Origin: Drechslerella dactyloides
Lineage: Eukaryota > Ascomycota > Orbiliomycetes > Orbiliales > Orbiliaceae
Direction of reading: 5' to 3'
DNA length: 64,000 bases
NCBI GenBank assembly: GCA_020064725.1
Contig: JAGTWJ010000011.1
Span: 1,364,001-1,428,000, forward strand
The translations under genes and the position numbers were made by a program. The notes below the pieces were generated by a model, which saw nothing but the letters and a program-made list of their open reading frames with translations, was not told the DNA's origin and made no database searches. Shown one piece after another: positions 47,341 through 57,924 of the stretch. The stretch's first letter is position 1. Each line of letters starts with the position of its first letter.

Positions 47341-49082
47341 TCAGGCGCTGCCCTCGCTCAACTCCGCGACAAACCCATCCGCAATTTTTGAGATTTTCGT
47401 CACCTCTTCCTCCAGCCCAGGAACTCCTCGCAATCCCTTGCCCATCCACTTATCCGCCTCTCTGTTGCTATCAATCCCGATATCCACCATGACTTCCTGC
47501 ATCTTCCTCTTCGCCATCTTGGCAAACCCGCTTTCCTCCCCATGACTCTTATCTACGTTCCCGCAAACCTCCACAAGCAGCCCGTACAGCAGCTTGGTAT
47601 AGTCCACGTCGCCGAACCCCTCCGGCGCACCGACGGCCACCTGTATCAACACCATCGCGAGCGTGAACGTCCGCACCACCCGCAACGGATGATATGTCGT
47701 TGCGTATATCATCGGGAAGACGCGGACGTAGAGTATTATTAAGTGTCGTAATGCAGCCGACCAGTCTCCCGCGTCGATATACGCTGTTGCCAAATCCTGA
47801 TGCAGCTGTGGGATTGGATGGTGACTCGACGGGAGTAGTCCAGTTGCGTAGAGCGATCTAAGAGACTTGAGCATCGTAGCGATGGATTTATCCCCGCCGC
47901 TCTTCTGTCGCTCCGTGGATATCGACATTGCCAGCGCGGCGGCTTCGGTAAGGCGCTCTTCTGGCACGGCGTCGTCGCAGGAAGGGCATACGTTCGACGT
48001 CAATGGAGCGGATTTGCTGCACTTCTTGCAGAGCCAGGATTCCAGCGGCTGCGGGTCGGTCGAGCAGAATGAGCAGGAACAATTGAAGAAGTAGCGAGTG
48101 GACAACTCGCGTATCCGCTCGGAGCGCGGTGTGAATGTGTCGATGTATGAGATGGTTATTTCGGTGTCCTTGGGGATCTCCCTCAGCGAGCGGAGAAAAA
48201 GCTGGCGTCCATCGAAGAGTACGATGGCGTTAGGGTCGCAGGAGTGGTTGAACATCGCCGCCTGGTAGTCTATGGAGGTGCCAATTGGGTCGAAAGACTG
48301 TGTAGTCGTCGCTATCGAGTTGACCAGTAGCTACACGACCAGTAATCTCAGTATCTAATCGTGCTGATGCCCCGAAAGAGATCAAGGTAGACACGTACCT
48401 TGCAGTAGAGATCCCGCATGAACTCCGCCTCAAAGCTCGCCTTCTTGGACGCCTTTGAAAACTCGGCCGTAGCCTTCGCCGTTAGATTTGCATTCTCCCA
48501 CCTCTCCCCACCGGCCTTCTCGAATTCGGTGATATGCGACTTCAACGCGCCTATCCCGCCAACCTTGTTCGCCGGTATCGTCTCAGTCAGGAACAACTTC
48601 GCCATGCGGAGGATGGCCCGCGCGGTCGTCGGGAGGATCCTAGGATACTGCGCCTTGTAGATCGTACATTCGTATGAGTGGCCTTTGCGTTTCCAATCAC
48701 TCGTCTGGCAAGCCTGCACGAATTACTCGTTAGATTTTATCCAGTCTTCAGCAGTGGCCGAATGGCACTAACCATCTCTGCAACGCTGGATAGGGCATAC
48801 CTTACTGCAATACTTGACAACCTTGCAGCCGAGGCAGTACGACAGCTGGACGGACGGCTTGTAGGCCTGGTTGACGGGTGCGCTTGTATCATCTGTAGCT
48901 TCGGCCATGCAGTAGTGGCAGCAGCTGTCCAGGTGCGCGTTATCCGGTATGCAGATGAGTGGGTCTGGGATGTTGAGGATTTCGGTGCCGCCGGGGATGA
49001 GGACCGACGAGAACGCGCCGCGGCCAGTGGCCTTGTGGTCCTTGATGTAGACGGACTCGGAGAGTGGGGTGGATGCCGTCAT
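47341..49082 (-). CDS. SET and MYND domain lysine methyltransferase
   Basis: Exons 49082-48801, 48713-48399 and 48330-47341 encode 528 residues. The architecture is that of SMYD-type enzymes: an N-terminal SET start ('ATGRGAFSSVLIPGGTEIL'), a MYND zinc finger inserted at about 54-110 (CHYC, CLGC, YCSK|ACQ...W..H..EC), an insert, the SET core with 'AAMFNHSCDPNAIV' at about 224-236 and 'EITISYID', then post-SET cysteines ('FNCSCSFC') and a helical C-terminal domain. Enzymes of this kind methylate lysines on histones or other proteins; the substrate here cannot be predicted. The two introns fall inside the MYND finger and before the SET core. The distance from NOC4 is 411 bases. Confidence 0.9.
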
Positions 49083-49493
49083 TTTATCGCGTGTATCAGT
49101 TTCGAGCCCAGTCTTGAAGTCGATATATATCGTGTAGTCTAGGGTTTGCTGTTTTGTGGAGTCTGTTGGATCCTGTGTGTTGCGCAGTGGTCGACTCGCC
49201 AGAGAGCAGGGAACCGCCCAGAAACATCTACTTCGGGACTATGGTCTCCATCTAGCCTTAAGACTAGTCTCCATTGTCTCGAGGATGCTATCCTTCATCT
49301 ATTTGCTAATAGCTACGACGATTGAATTGAATGCTGCTCAGCCGAGCATGGGAACGGTACTATGCGGGAGAATATTAGAAGTTTGATTCTAGATATTCTA
49401 TACCTAATGAGACTGTATTTTGTCAAGATGGTATAATATATTATATATGTCCTGCAGGTACAGTGCACCGTCTATCAAAAAATACCATGATAT
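49083..49493. other. intergenic region
   Basis: Promoter of the SET/MYND gene and 3' flank of NOC4, AT-rich toward 49440. No gene seen. Confidence 0.6.
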
Positions 49494-51450
49494 CTACTCA
49501 AAATCCCAGAACTCCAGCAGCATATTCTCCGTAGATAGCGAGCCATCGCTGTCCTGCTTTTCTTCCGTAGAGAATATCTTCTTAGGGACAATATATTCGA
49601 CAACCGGGTCTTTGTTGATTCTCTTGGTCATCTCAGCCTCCAACATCTGTTATTCGAGTTAGTCAGCATTCATGGATAAGCTTCGCAAAGGGAGACTCGC
49701 AATCTTACACTTGTATACGAATGATCCAGGAAATCCTCCGTGTTGTATTGCTGTTTTGTAAACTGTTCCGAGAGTATCTTGGCGAGTGTCGCCACGTTGG
49801 GATGATAATGAGATTGTAACGTCTATGAACGGATATGTTAGTATACGCCACCATCATCAGCGGGTATAGGGTTGAGGAGCTCACTTCCAACTCCCATAAA
49901 CAGCTCTCCAGCGCCCCAGTCTTCATCGGATCCTCCTCGGTCTCGTTGAAAGGGTCCTCGAAGCCGGATTGCCTCATTTTCTCCCCATAAATCTCTTTGC
50001 CCAGCACCCGATGCAGCATAAACGTGCATGTCGGGTGTAGTCGCATCAAATTATACACGAAGGGTATAATCGCCACAATCGCGCTTGGCGGAGCCGATAA
50101 ACACAGTCTCGCCATCCTCTTGATGAAACTCGCCACAAGAATGGCAGGCAAGTGGCTGGAATTTAAGAATGACTCCAACAGTCTGAAGAACCTCGAGCGG
50201 TACTTGACATGCATCAAGTCGCGGTCGAGGAGTGCGTATAGTTTCGGGAAAAAGTTCGGGTAATCGAGGTTGTGTGACATCATGAGATTGAACAGGCCTT
50301 GCAGCGCGAGGAGAGCGGTTACGCCGCCGGAGTTGTAAGTGTCCGTAAGGTAGTCCATGAGAAGACGAGGATTCGGAAGATGTGGAATTATACGCTTTGG
50401 GAGAATCGTGAGAATATCGCGCTGTTTCGATGGTAGAGGCCGAGAGAGGAGTGCAAGCCACGTCTCTTGGAAGTAGCGTTGATGCGCCATGATCTGGAAG
50501 AGCGGATGCTTCTTCTTTGATGGTGGGGAGATATAAAGGTCTGAATCCGCTAGCTCTTCTGCTGCCGTCGGGAAGTCCTTGAGGTTGTAGAGGATGCTAA
50601 ACAGGTTTTCGGAGTAGGTGGTGTTTGGCCCCGGAATGTCTCTAGAGATAGTGGGTATCGCTTTGAGGAACTCGAAGCGCAGATCGGAGTATTCGTAGAT
50701 ATATTCTGTGGCGAAGACAGTGACAAGGTCCGGGCTGTCGGATAGGAGCAAGTGCTTGATGACGACTCCGAAAGAGAGGTTGGGGAAGTAGTACTCTTCG
50801 GATGGCTTCATGTGAACCGACTCTTCTTTCAGCAACCGCATGGCAAGTTTGAGCGAGGTGCCCTCGCCGCTTTCCAGTAGATGCCCTAAGCCCTTGAGGT
50901 AGCTGATATATGCTTCTTTCGTCTCCTTGACCATCCTGAGCTGCTCCGGGGTGTGGTCCTTATGCCGTACCAACTGCCCTCTGCTCATCAGGCGGCAAAA
51001 TGTCCGACATAGGCCGACAGCGGTCATAATGGCGACATCTTCCGATTCATCCTGTTACGCCAGTTGATGTCAGTAAATTTTGAGAGTGCGATTGCCAGCG
51101 ACAACGTATCACACCTTCATCTGATCTAACAGGGTATTCAGGCACTTTGTCCGCGCCGAAGCCGTGGTTGCAGCGATTATGTCCTCCTCGAGCTGAAGCA
51201 TCTCAGCTTGCCGTATGGCCAGGCTATCGTCGTCATCGCTGCCGCTCTCCGAATCGTCATCGTCATCGTCATCGTCGCTAGGTGGTGCCGCTGCCTTCTT
51301 CGACTTGGGAGCTGGTCGGACTATCACAGCCTTCGTGACGGTAGGTACGTCTTTCGGTACAGATTTCGGCCTGCGGGTAGGCTCGTCTACGGCGACTCGT
51401 TTCCGTTTCTTTGAGCCTGGTGCGGCCCCAGCGAATGTCGGTATTGCCAT
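49494..51450 (-). CDS. NOC4: ribosome biogenesis protein Noc4 (CBF/Mak21 family)
   Basis: Exons 51450-51115, 51051-49885, 49822-49709 and 49646-49494 encode 589 residues. The N terminus is Lys-rich with an Asp/Ser tract (residues about 60-80). The CBF/Mak21 domain lies in the second half: 'LLMDYLTDTYNSGGVTALLA', 'LQGLFNLMMSHNLDYPNFFP', 'YALLDRDLMHVKYRSRFFRL', 'SFIKRMARLCLSAPPSAIVA' and 'DPMKTGALESCLWELE'. The terminal exon ends 'MLLEFWDFE'. Noc4 with Nop14 is needed for 40S subunit maturation in the nucleolus. The small third exon (114 bases) carries 'TLQSHYHPNVATLAKILSEQ'. The promoter is shared with ATP4. Confidence 0.93.
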
Positions 51451-51712
51451 CGTCGTGTGTAGGGTTGTTGAGTTAGTTAAGTTGAGTGGGAAATTTTTGG
51501 TGGTTTTGGGCGACAGTGCGAAATAGCGCCGGGCTTGGCAGCCGATGGCATCTGATTGGCTAGTGTTTTTCCAGTCTCTCCCGAGGCCGAACGTCACTTC
51601 ACACCCGAGTTCTGTAGATACTACCCGCCCTCTCCGACACCCCTCCTCGCCGACAATCGACGTCCAATTGGATTGACCCGACATCCTCGATCTCTTCTCT
51701 ATCATATCCGCA
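51451..51712. promoter_or_regulatory. shared divergent promoter NOC4/ATP4
   Basis: Only 262 bases separate the two start codons. It is moderately GC-rich, and tctcttctctatcatatccgc precedes the ATP4 ATG. One compact bidirectional promoter is likely. Confidence 0.5.
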
Positions 51713-52657
51713 ATGGCTTCGAGGCTAACACGAGCGGCGACGGGTACGTAGAACCGGCAGAAATGCCTCTCCATAAGCTGCCCCTCCTGACCGATGCTAA
51801 CGTAGACTGAATACCACAGGCCTCACGCGTCTTCGCCCGTCCGCCGCCCTCCTCAATTCGCACGTCCCGGCCATTAGAACCGCTACTCAAGCTCGTTTTG
51901 AAACCAACTACCCGCCTCCGAGCACCGAGCGCCCAACTCCCGAAGCCAAGGCCAAGTCCATTCTCGATGCCATCCCCGGCAATTCCATCGCTTCCAAGAC
52001 CGCTATTCTCTCAGCCACGGCTGGTCTCTCCATTGCTGCCATTTCCAACGAGCTTTTGGTGATCAATGAGGAATTCGTGGTTGCCTTCTGCCTGATCTGC
52101 ATGTACACGGGTGTCACCAGAATCATCACCCCAGGATACAACGACTGGGCGGAGGCTCACATTAAGAGGGTCAAGGATGTCCTTTACGCCGCGCGGGCGG
52201 ACCACAAGAACGCTGTCCAGGAGAGAATTGACCAGGTCGCTGAGATGAAGGAAGTCGTTCAGGTTACTAAGGACTTGTTTGCGGTTTCGAAGGTACGGCA
52301 ATCCAGGCAAGCTCGATGAATCTAATCGAAGATTGTGGCTGATTGAATATAATAGGAAACTGCTCAACTTGAATCCGAAGCCTTCGTGTTGGAGCAGAAG
52401 ACTAAGTTCGCCAATGAGGCCAAACAGGTCCTTGACAGCTGGGTGAGATACGAGGCCCAGGTCAAGCAACGGGAACAGAAGGAACTCGCCGAAGCTGTCA
52501 TCAAGAAGATCACCGAGGAGCTGAAGAGCCCGAAGACTCTACAGCAGATTCTGCAACAGAGCGTGGCAGACGTCGAGAGTACGTTCTCTGAAGATGCGAC
52601 CAACCTGCCGAATCGTCAGCTGACCTAAGGTCTTTAGGAATTGTCTCCCAAAAATAA
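51713..52657 (+). CDS. ATP4: mitochondrial ATP synthase subunit 4 (subunit b)
   Basis: Exons 51713-51743, 51820-52292, 52356-52578 and 52638-52657 encode 248 residues. A mitochondrial presequence (MASRLTRAATG...) is followed by the conserved 'SILDAIPGNSIASKTAILSA', a membrane hairpin ('ISNELLVINEEFVVAFCLIC') and the long peripheral-stalk helix ('AQLESEAFVLEQKTKFANEA', 'EELKSPKTLQQILQQSVADVE'). Subunit b forms the stator linking F1 to Fo. The last intron (GTACGT...TTTAG, 59 bases) is supported because splicing gives the tail 'VADVERIVSQK', typical of fungal Atp4. Read-through would instead add 'STFSEDATNLPNRQLT' and stop at 52628. Confidence 0.95.
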
Positions 52658-54032
52658 ATCTTACTCGCCCTGCCGCCGACCGACCTAGAGGATAGTTGCG
52701 CATCCCTCTCTTGCAAGTATTGGGAATAGTTTTTCCGACAGCTGTAGCTAGAAGATGAAGTGGTCTGTATAAAATAATCTTGTTTTGTTGTATAAACTTT
52801 ATCAATCTTAGGTATACATGATAATCCTCGCACGCCGTTTGTAGATGGCACCCCTATACGACGAAAGGTCGTAAGCCGTTGTGTCGAGAGGCATATCATA
52901 TTGCAACATGCATAGTGCAAAACACTGGCGGTTCGCCTGTGGTTCTTCGAAAAAAAATATCAATAATCGCCGCGAATAGTGGCCCTTGATCATGCTCTAT
53001 ATTAGATCTCAATATAAATACGTATACGTATATCAACGCTATGATATATACCCCCTATCGATATCGTAACTTCAGCCACACCAGCTGCAGTCGCAGCACA
53101 ATTGGTGTCCTTATGACCTTCTGTGAATGCACTTAGATTTAGCTTCTGCAACATCATGGGCGGAGAGCCATCTTCATTTCATCTGGCGCAGATTTAAGAA
53201 AAAAAAGGAATTTGACCAATGGTTTCTCTTCCAGATTCAAAGGTCGGAATTTTTAAAATTTATTTCGCATATTCACCCTGCAGGAGGTTCAGTCCAATTG
53301 CAACTCGAGCCAGGTGCCTTGTAGATTCCGTACGAACATCAAGGGTGAAAGATCCTGGCAAAGCGTAACTTCGGATGTGACCGGTGCATCTGAAGTGACA
53401 AGACTTTGCTAGGCGATAGTTGATGTTACCAAGTCACGACAGTACATGCACATGGCGTCGAGAGCGCCTGCAGGTTAGTGGTATGTGGCGGGCTAAGGGT
53501 AGGTGTATGGCGGCGCGCGAGTCGTACGGTAAGCGGGAGCTGTGGCGCTGCTTGTTGTGGCCAAGTCTGGGTGAATTCATACCCCAGTCAACCGAGACGT
53601 TGCAATGCAATGTCATTTCGACCATCTCATCAACATCACCTCCCACCACCACTGCGTCACCCTCACCACCATCCACCAACCCTCAAAACTCCCGACGCTA
53701 ACTTACGAATCAATATCTCTGACCATCGTTTTACGCGACGACCTGACCTGACTCGATCCCAGGGGCCATACAATAATCGCGGCCACTGCCAGGAATCTGT
53801 TCATCAACGCGCGCGACATCCCACGATCCAGCGGTCACGTGTGCTGTCAAACTGCAACTTCAGCGCTGCGTCAAGACAGGATCCTAAGATTGGGACAACG
53901 TCTAATCCATACTCTCGTGATAACTGTCGTCGGTCAAATATATCGTTATTTATACGTCTTGCTCTTGATCACGTCGCCAAATTTCCGTAGCAGAGAATCC
54001 TGCCCAAGGCGCGGCAGGGGCCAACCGCAAAA
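52658..54032. other. intergenic region
   Basis: 3' flank of ATP4 and promoter of the PTA1 gene. AT-rich stretches lie near 52990-53060 and CA-rich sequence near 53620-53690. Frames lack domains or plausible splicing; no gene seen. Confidence 0.55.
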
Positions 54033-56994
54033 ATGGCCGAAGGGGATGTTGCCGTAAAAGACAAAATCGCACAACTCAACCAAGCGAGATCGCTTGTGCT
54101 GCAGGACTCCAAGTTCTATCCTGATATCCTGAAGGGAATTCTGCCTGTTATAGTCGCACCCTCAAGTGTGATCGAACTGCGCAGATGGGGCGCGGATTTC
54201 CTTGCGGAGACCTTCTCGTCACCTCTATTAACCGCCCAGAAGAAGCAAGAGCTCGCGTTGACTTGTCTCGGCCCTCTCATGACGCTGCTGGGGGAGTTGG
54301 AGACCGGGATTCTGAAGAACGTTATACAATGTAGCTCCTCGATATATCCATTGATATTCCGATATATGTACGTCGATAGAGTCTTTTCGCGATCGTTCGG
54401 ACTCGAGCCAGCTCTATAGCTGTTGGGCTGGAAAAACATCTACTGGTCTCCCCGGCCTATTCCGCCTTGCTCCTGCCCCTTTTCTTCTGGAGACGTCGAT
54501 ACTAATATTCACGTGCTTCCAGATGTCACAACAAAACAGATGCCGGGATATGGCAACAGATGGTGGCCATAAAATCAAAGATATTAAGCATGCTAGATAC
54601 TGGCGCCGAGGGTGTCCGGCTTGCATGCATCAAATTTGTTCAGCGGATCATACTGGTACAAACTCCTGGCGCGTCGGACCCACGGGTGAGTACCATACCC
54701 CATGAATAGTAGCGTCCCCGTGAACTGGAACCGTGTCTGGCCTATCGCTCTTCTATGTGCGAGGTCCAAGGATGTGTCTCCGGATCAGATCTGTTCGATG
54801 AAATCGAATTGTCCGTCTCTTCAATACAGACTCCGTCAGAAGACCTAACGTGTGGCTCAATAATCATTTAGCTTGTCGACAAATCTGAAGTGTCTTTGAC
54901 TATCGTACCGTTGAATCATCCTATTCTTAATATCCACGCGCTAGAGGCCGAAGCCCATGGCCTGCTAGATCGCCTCCTGAATGTTTTCCAGGATGGAAAA
55001 TTGTGAGCCTTGAATCCCAACATGAGGCGCCTTACGTCTTCCATAAGCCCATGATCGTCAACGAGGTTGCTCCAAACCGTGTTCAGCGATCAGAGGTTAT
55101 GAGACAAAGCAAGGAACACGTGCTTACAAGTCGCCGTTTCGATAGAGATGCTCCCATCATCACCGCGATTCTGAACAGCCTGCCGGCCCTTGTGAAAGGC
55201 CGGGCAGCAATCTCCAACAAAATCCTCAATATACTAATGGCCTACAATCCCATCGCCATTGCCGCCAAATCAATGGTATTCAAAGAACGGTTTATCGCCC
55301 GAAGTCTTGAGAAGACGCTCAGGATGATATTGACCCATCTCGCGAGGTCAGCATCTCTAATGCTGTTTGTTGATCTGTGCATTTTTTTGCTGACGTATCT
55401 TAAAACCGCAGAGCGAGTTCGCAAGGGCCACACGCCACCAAAATCCAACAGCAAATCCAGCGGTTGATCCAGGCCAAGTCGGAGTTCTCGATCGAGGTGC
55501 CCAAGAGCAACAAACGTGTGATGACAGGGACGGAGACCGATTCAGTCAAACGTACCAAGTATGCCAGGAATGACGAAGGCGAATATACACCCACGCCTCC
55601 GCCTCCTACCATACAAGTCCAGCCAAGCAATGGAACAACTTACAAGACACTTTTCACACTCACCGGTGACCAAGCGCTCTCAAACTTTGATGTCTCTCAA
55701 TTGCCTATCGACATGGCCGCCCAGATCACACTAGCCACAATGTTCTCGGTGAACCAAGAAGCATTAGAGGCGTCCGTAGCTGTATGTTACGCACTTTCAG
55801 ACCAGGGAGCAAGGATGTATACTAATACCAATTGATTAAACGCAGGCTGTAAGACAGCGGTTAGCTAGTTTGGTTCAAGCTGCGGCCAAGATCCCTCCTA
55901 CAAGCCAACCTCAGGCCCCACAGCTCGACGATGACGACGACGATTACACACCCGCAGAAGGAAACAATACTGGCACCCAGGCTCCGCGAATTGGGACTGA
56001 GGGCGTTGTTTACTCTGAAGACTCGGACGATAGCTACGAAATCAAGGATTTGGTTCCAACTACCGCGGAGAGTAAAGCTGCAGCTATGGACTTAGTCAAG
56101 ATGCCTGATTTATCACCAGCGCAAATCCAAGAGGCTTGCGAGGGCACCTTAGATCGCATGTTTGAGACAATCAGTACCTTAGACAAGCCGGCCAAGAAGG
56201 AACGAGCCGGGTTCAGTCGGCTTGCAGCCGCCAGCTGGGACAGAGATAGCTGGATCACCGTTCTCTCGCGTTTGAGCACCCGTGGGTTATCCGGCATCGA
56301 TGCAGATATCCAGGCTGTAGCGACCGAGAATAGAATGCACTACGAGACTCTGAGTTCTCAAATCCGCCAGAAATTATACCTGTACATCATGGGCGATTTT
56401 CGCACACGCATGGATGCCGCTGTCTCGTGGCTCAATGAGGAATGGTACAATGACAAACTTCAAGCTCTAGCTGCGAGAAAGGACGAAGATATGACACCGT
56501 TAGAACCGCAGTATGCCAAGTGGATGGCAAAAGTCATGGACGGGATATTTCCATATTTGGAGACTACGGATAGGAACATCTTTCTAAGGTTCCTGAGCGA
56601 GCTGCCAGCTATTCCGGCTGCCGTGCTAGGGAACATTAGAGGGCTGTGCCTGGATCCGGAAAGGTCGAATTTGGGGTTCCTAGCCTTTCAGTAAGTTTAC
56701 TTGGATGGGGTGTTCACTCCCTCGAGGAGCGGTAGCAACTGACGTGAATGACTTTCGGCAGGTACCTTTGTATGCTGAAACCGCCTGTTAGGCAGGAGGT
56801 GTTGGATATCGTGGAAGAGCTTTGGCATAACCGTACGTATAATCGCCGCTCTAGTATCAACATTCTAGGTCTCGCTAACGTTTGTGATACCAGATAACGA
56901 CGTCAAAAACGCCGCCCGAAAGCTCCTTGTCAAATTTCGGCCACATGTTGTTGGGCTCCCAGCGAAAGAACCTGCAGCAGCAGGGACTTCGTAG
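54033..56994 (+). CDS. PTA1: Pta1/symplekin-like mRNA 3'-end processing factor
   Basis: Eight exons: 54033-54367, 54523-54685, 54872-55002, 55146-55346, 55412-55781, 55846-56690, 56762-56832 and 56894-56994, giving 738 residues. The N-terminal symplekin/Pta1 domain is visible: 'QLNQARSLVLQDSKFYPDIL', 'ELRRWGADFLAETFSSPLLT', 'EGVRLACIKFVQRIILVQTP', 'VPLNHPILNIHALEAEAHGL', 'LDRLLNVFQDGKL' and 'TAILNSLPALVKGRAAISNK'. A disordered linker ('DEGEYTPTPPPPTIQV') follows, then an acidic patch, and helical repeats to the end. Pta1 is the scaffold of cleavage and polyadenylation factor, bridging it to CF IA. The intron at 54686-54871 is long and a small exon inside it cannot be excluded. Confidence 0.87.
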
Positions 56995-57924
56995 CATTGT
57001 ATTATATGCGCATCGGTCCGTTTATGGTCCGTCAGAGCTCTCTTCAGCATGCTTTCTAGCGTGTTCGTATAGGATTTCAGTCAGCCTTGCAGCTATACAT
57101 TCTCCTTCGGCCTTCTTTTGTCTCGTTCCCTCCGCATTATAAATGATTGGGAGGATTGGCATCATTGACAGGGCGTTTTCAACAACTGCTGTGCATCATG
57201 TTGGTATGGTTTGATTGAAGCTTGCACTTAGGTCCTTGCGGCAGTCGCAAGCTTTTTGTTTTGCGGGCGTGCGTTTGTCGAAACGAAACTGTATTATATA
57301 ATTTAGATAGCTGATCACGCCAATTTTACGTGCAAGCCTTATATTCACGTCACATCGTATTTACCAGATTTTCTGGACAGAGACTGTTTGGACCTCTACG
57401 CGGATCCGTAGTACAAGACGCGTGGTCTCGCAAATGCCACCTGCCAATGCTTTTTGTGCATACAGTGTTGCGATTCAAATATCCAACAGGAGTGACACAA
57501 CATCAAACTTAATTCAACAAAGAAACAAAGCTCCTGAATCTTTTCAACATCCTCCCGGCCGCTTCGGCAATACGTTAATATGAAGTATAGCGTGATTGAG
57601 CTTTGCAAAGCTTCATTGCCATAAGTAGAGCTGAATCGGAGGCACAGATAACTCCAGAAGGGTACCTACTTAAGTAGGTAGATTGCTTGACCTGTTGCAC
57701 GCTGCCAAGTTTGTTGTCTAATTGAGCCTGAACTTCTGCCAGCTGCTTGTGTTACCTTTAGCTACGTCCTCATTCAAACTGACGACAACCTCCGCGCTAC
57801 ATATAGCCCTAAATATTATTCATATATATTCCCAAACATACAACTTATTTCCAACTCATCATCGCATCTCATCCTCACGCTTCCTCCGCCCACATCATCA
57901 TAGCCCTTTCCAAAACCTCCAGAT
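56995..57924. other. intergenic region
   Basis: 3' flank of PTA1 and promoter of the KH-like gene, with a CT-rich leader just before 57925. Short frames only; no gene seen. Confidence 0.6.

Noticed and set aside
52356..52628. ATP4 ending at the in-frame stop at 52628
   Set aside because: A well-formed 59-base intron gives the family-like tail VADVERIVSQK; the read-through tail has no family resemblance.
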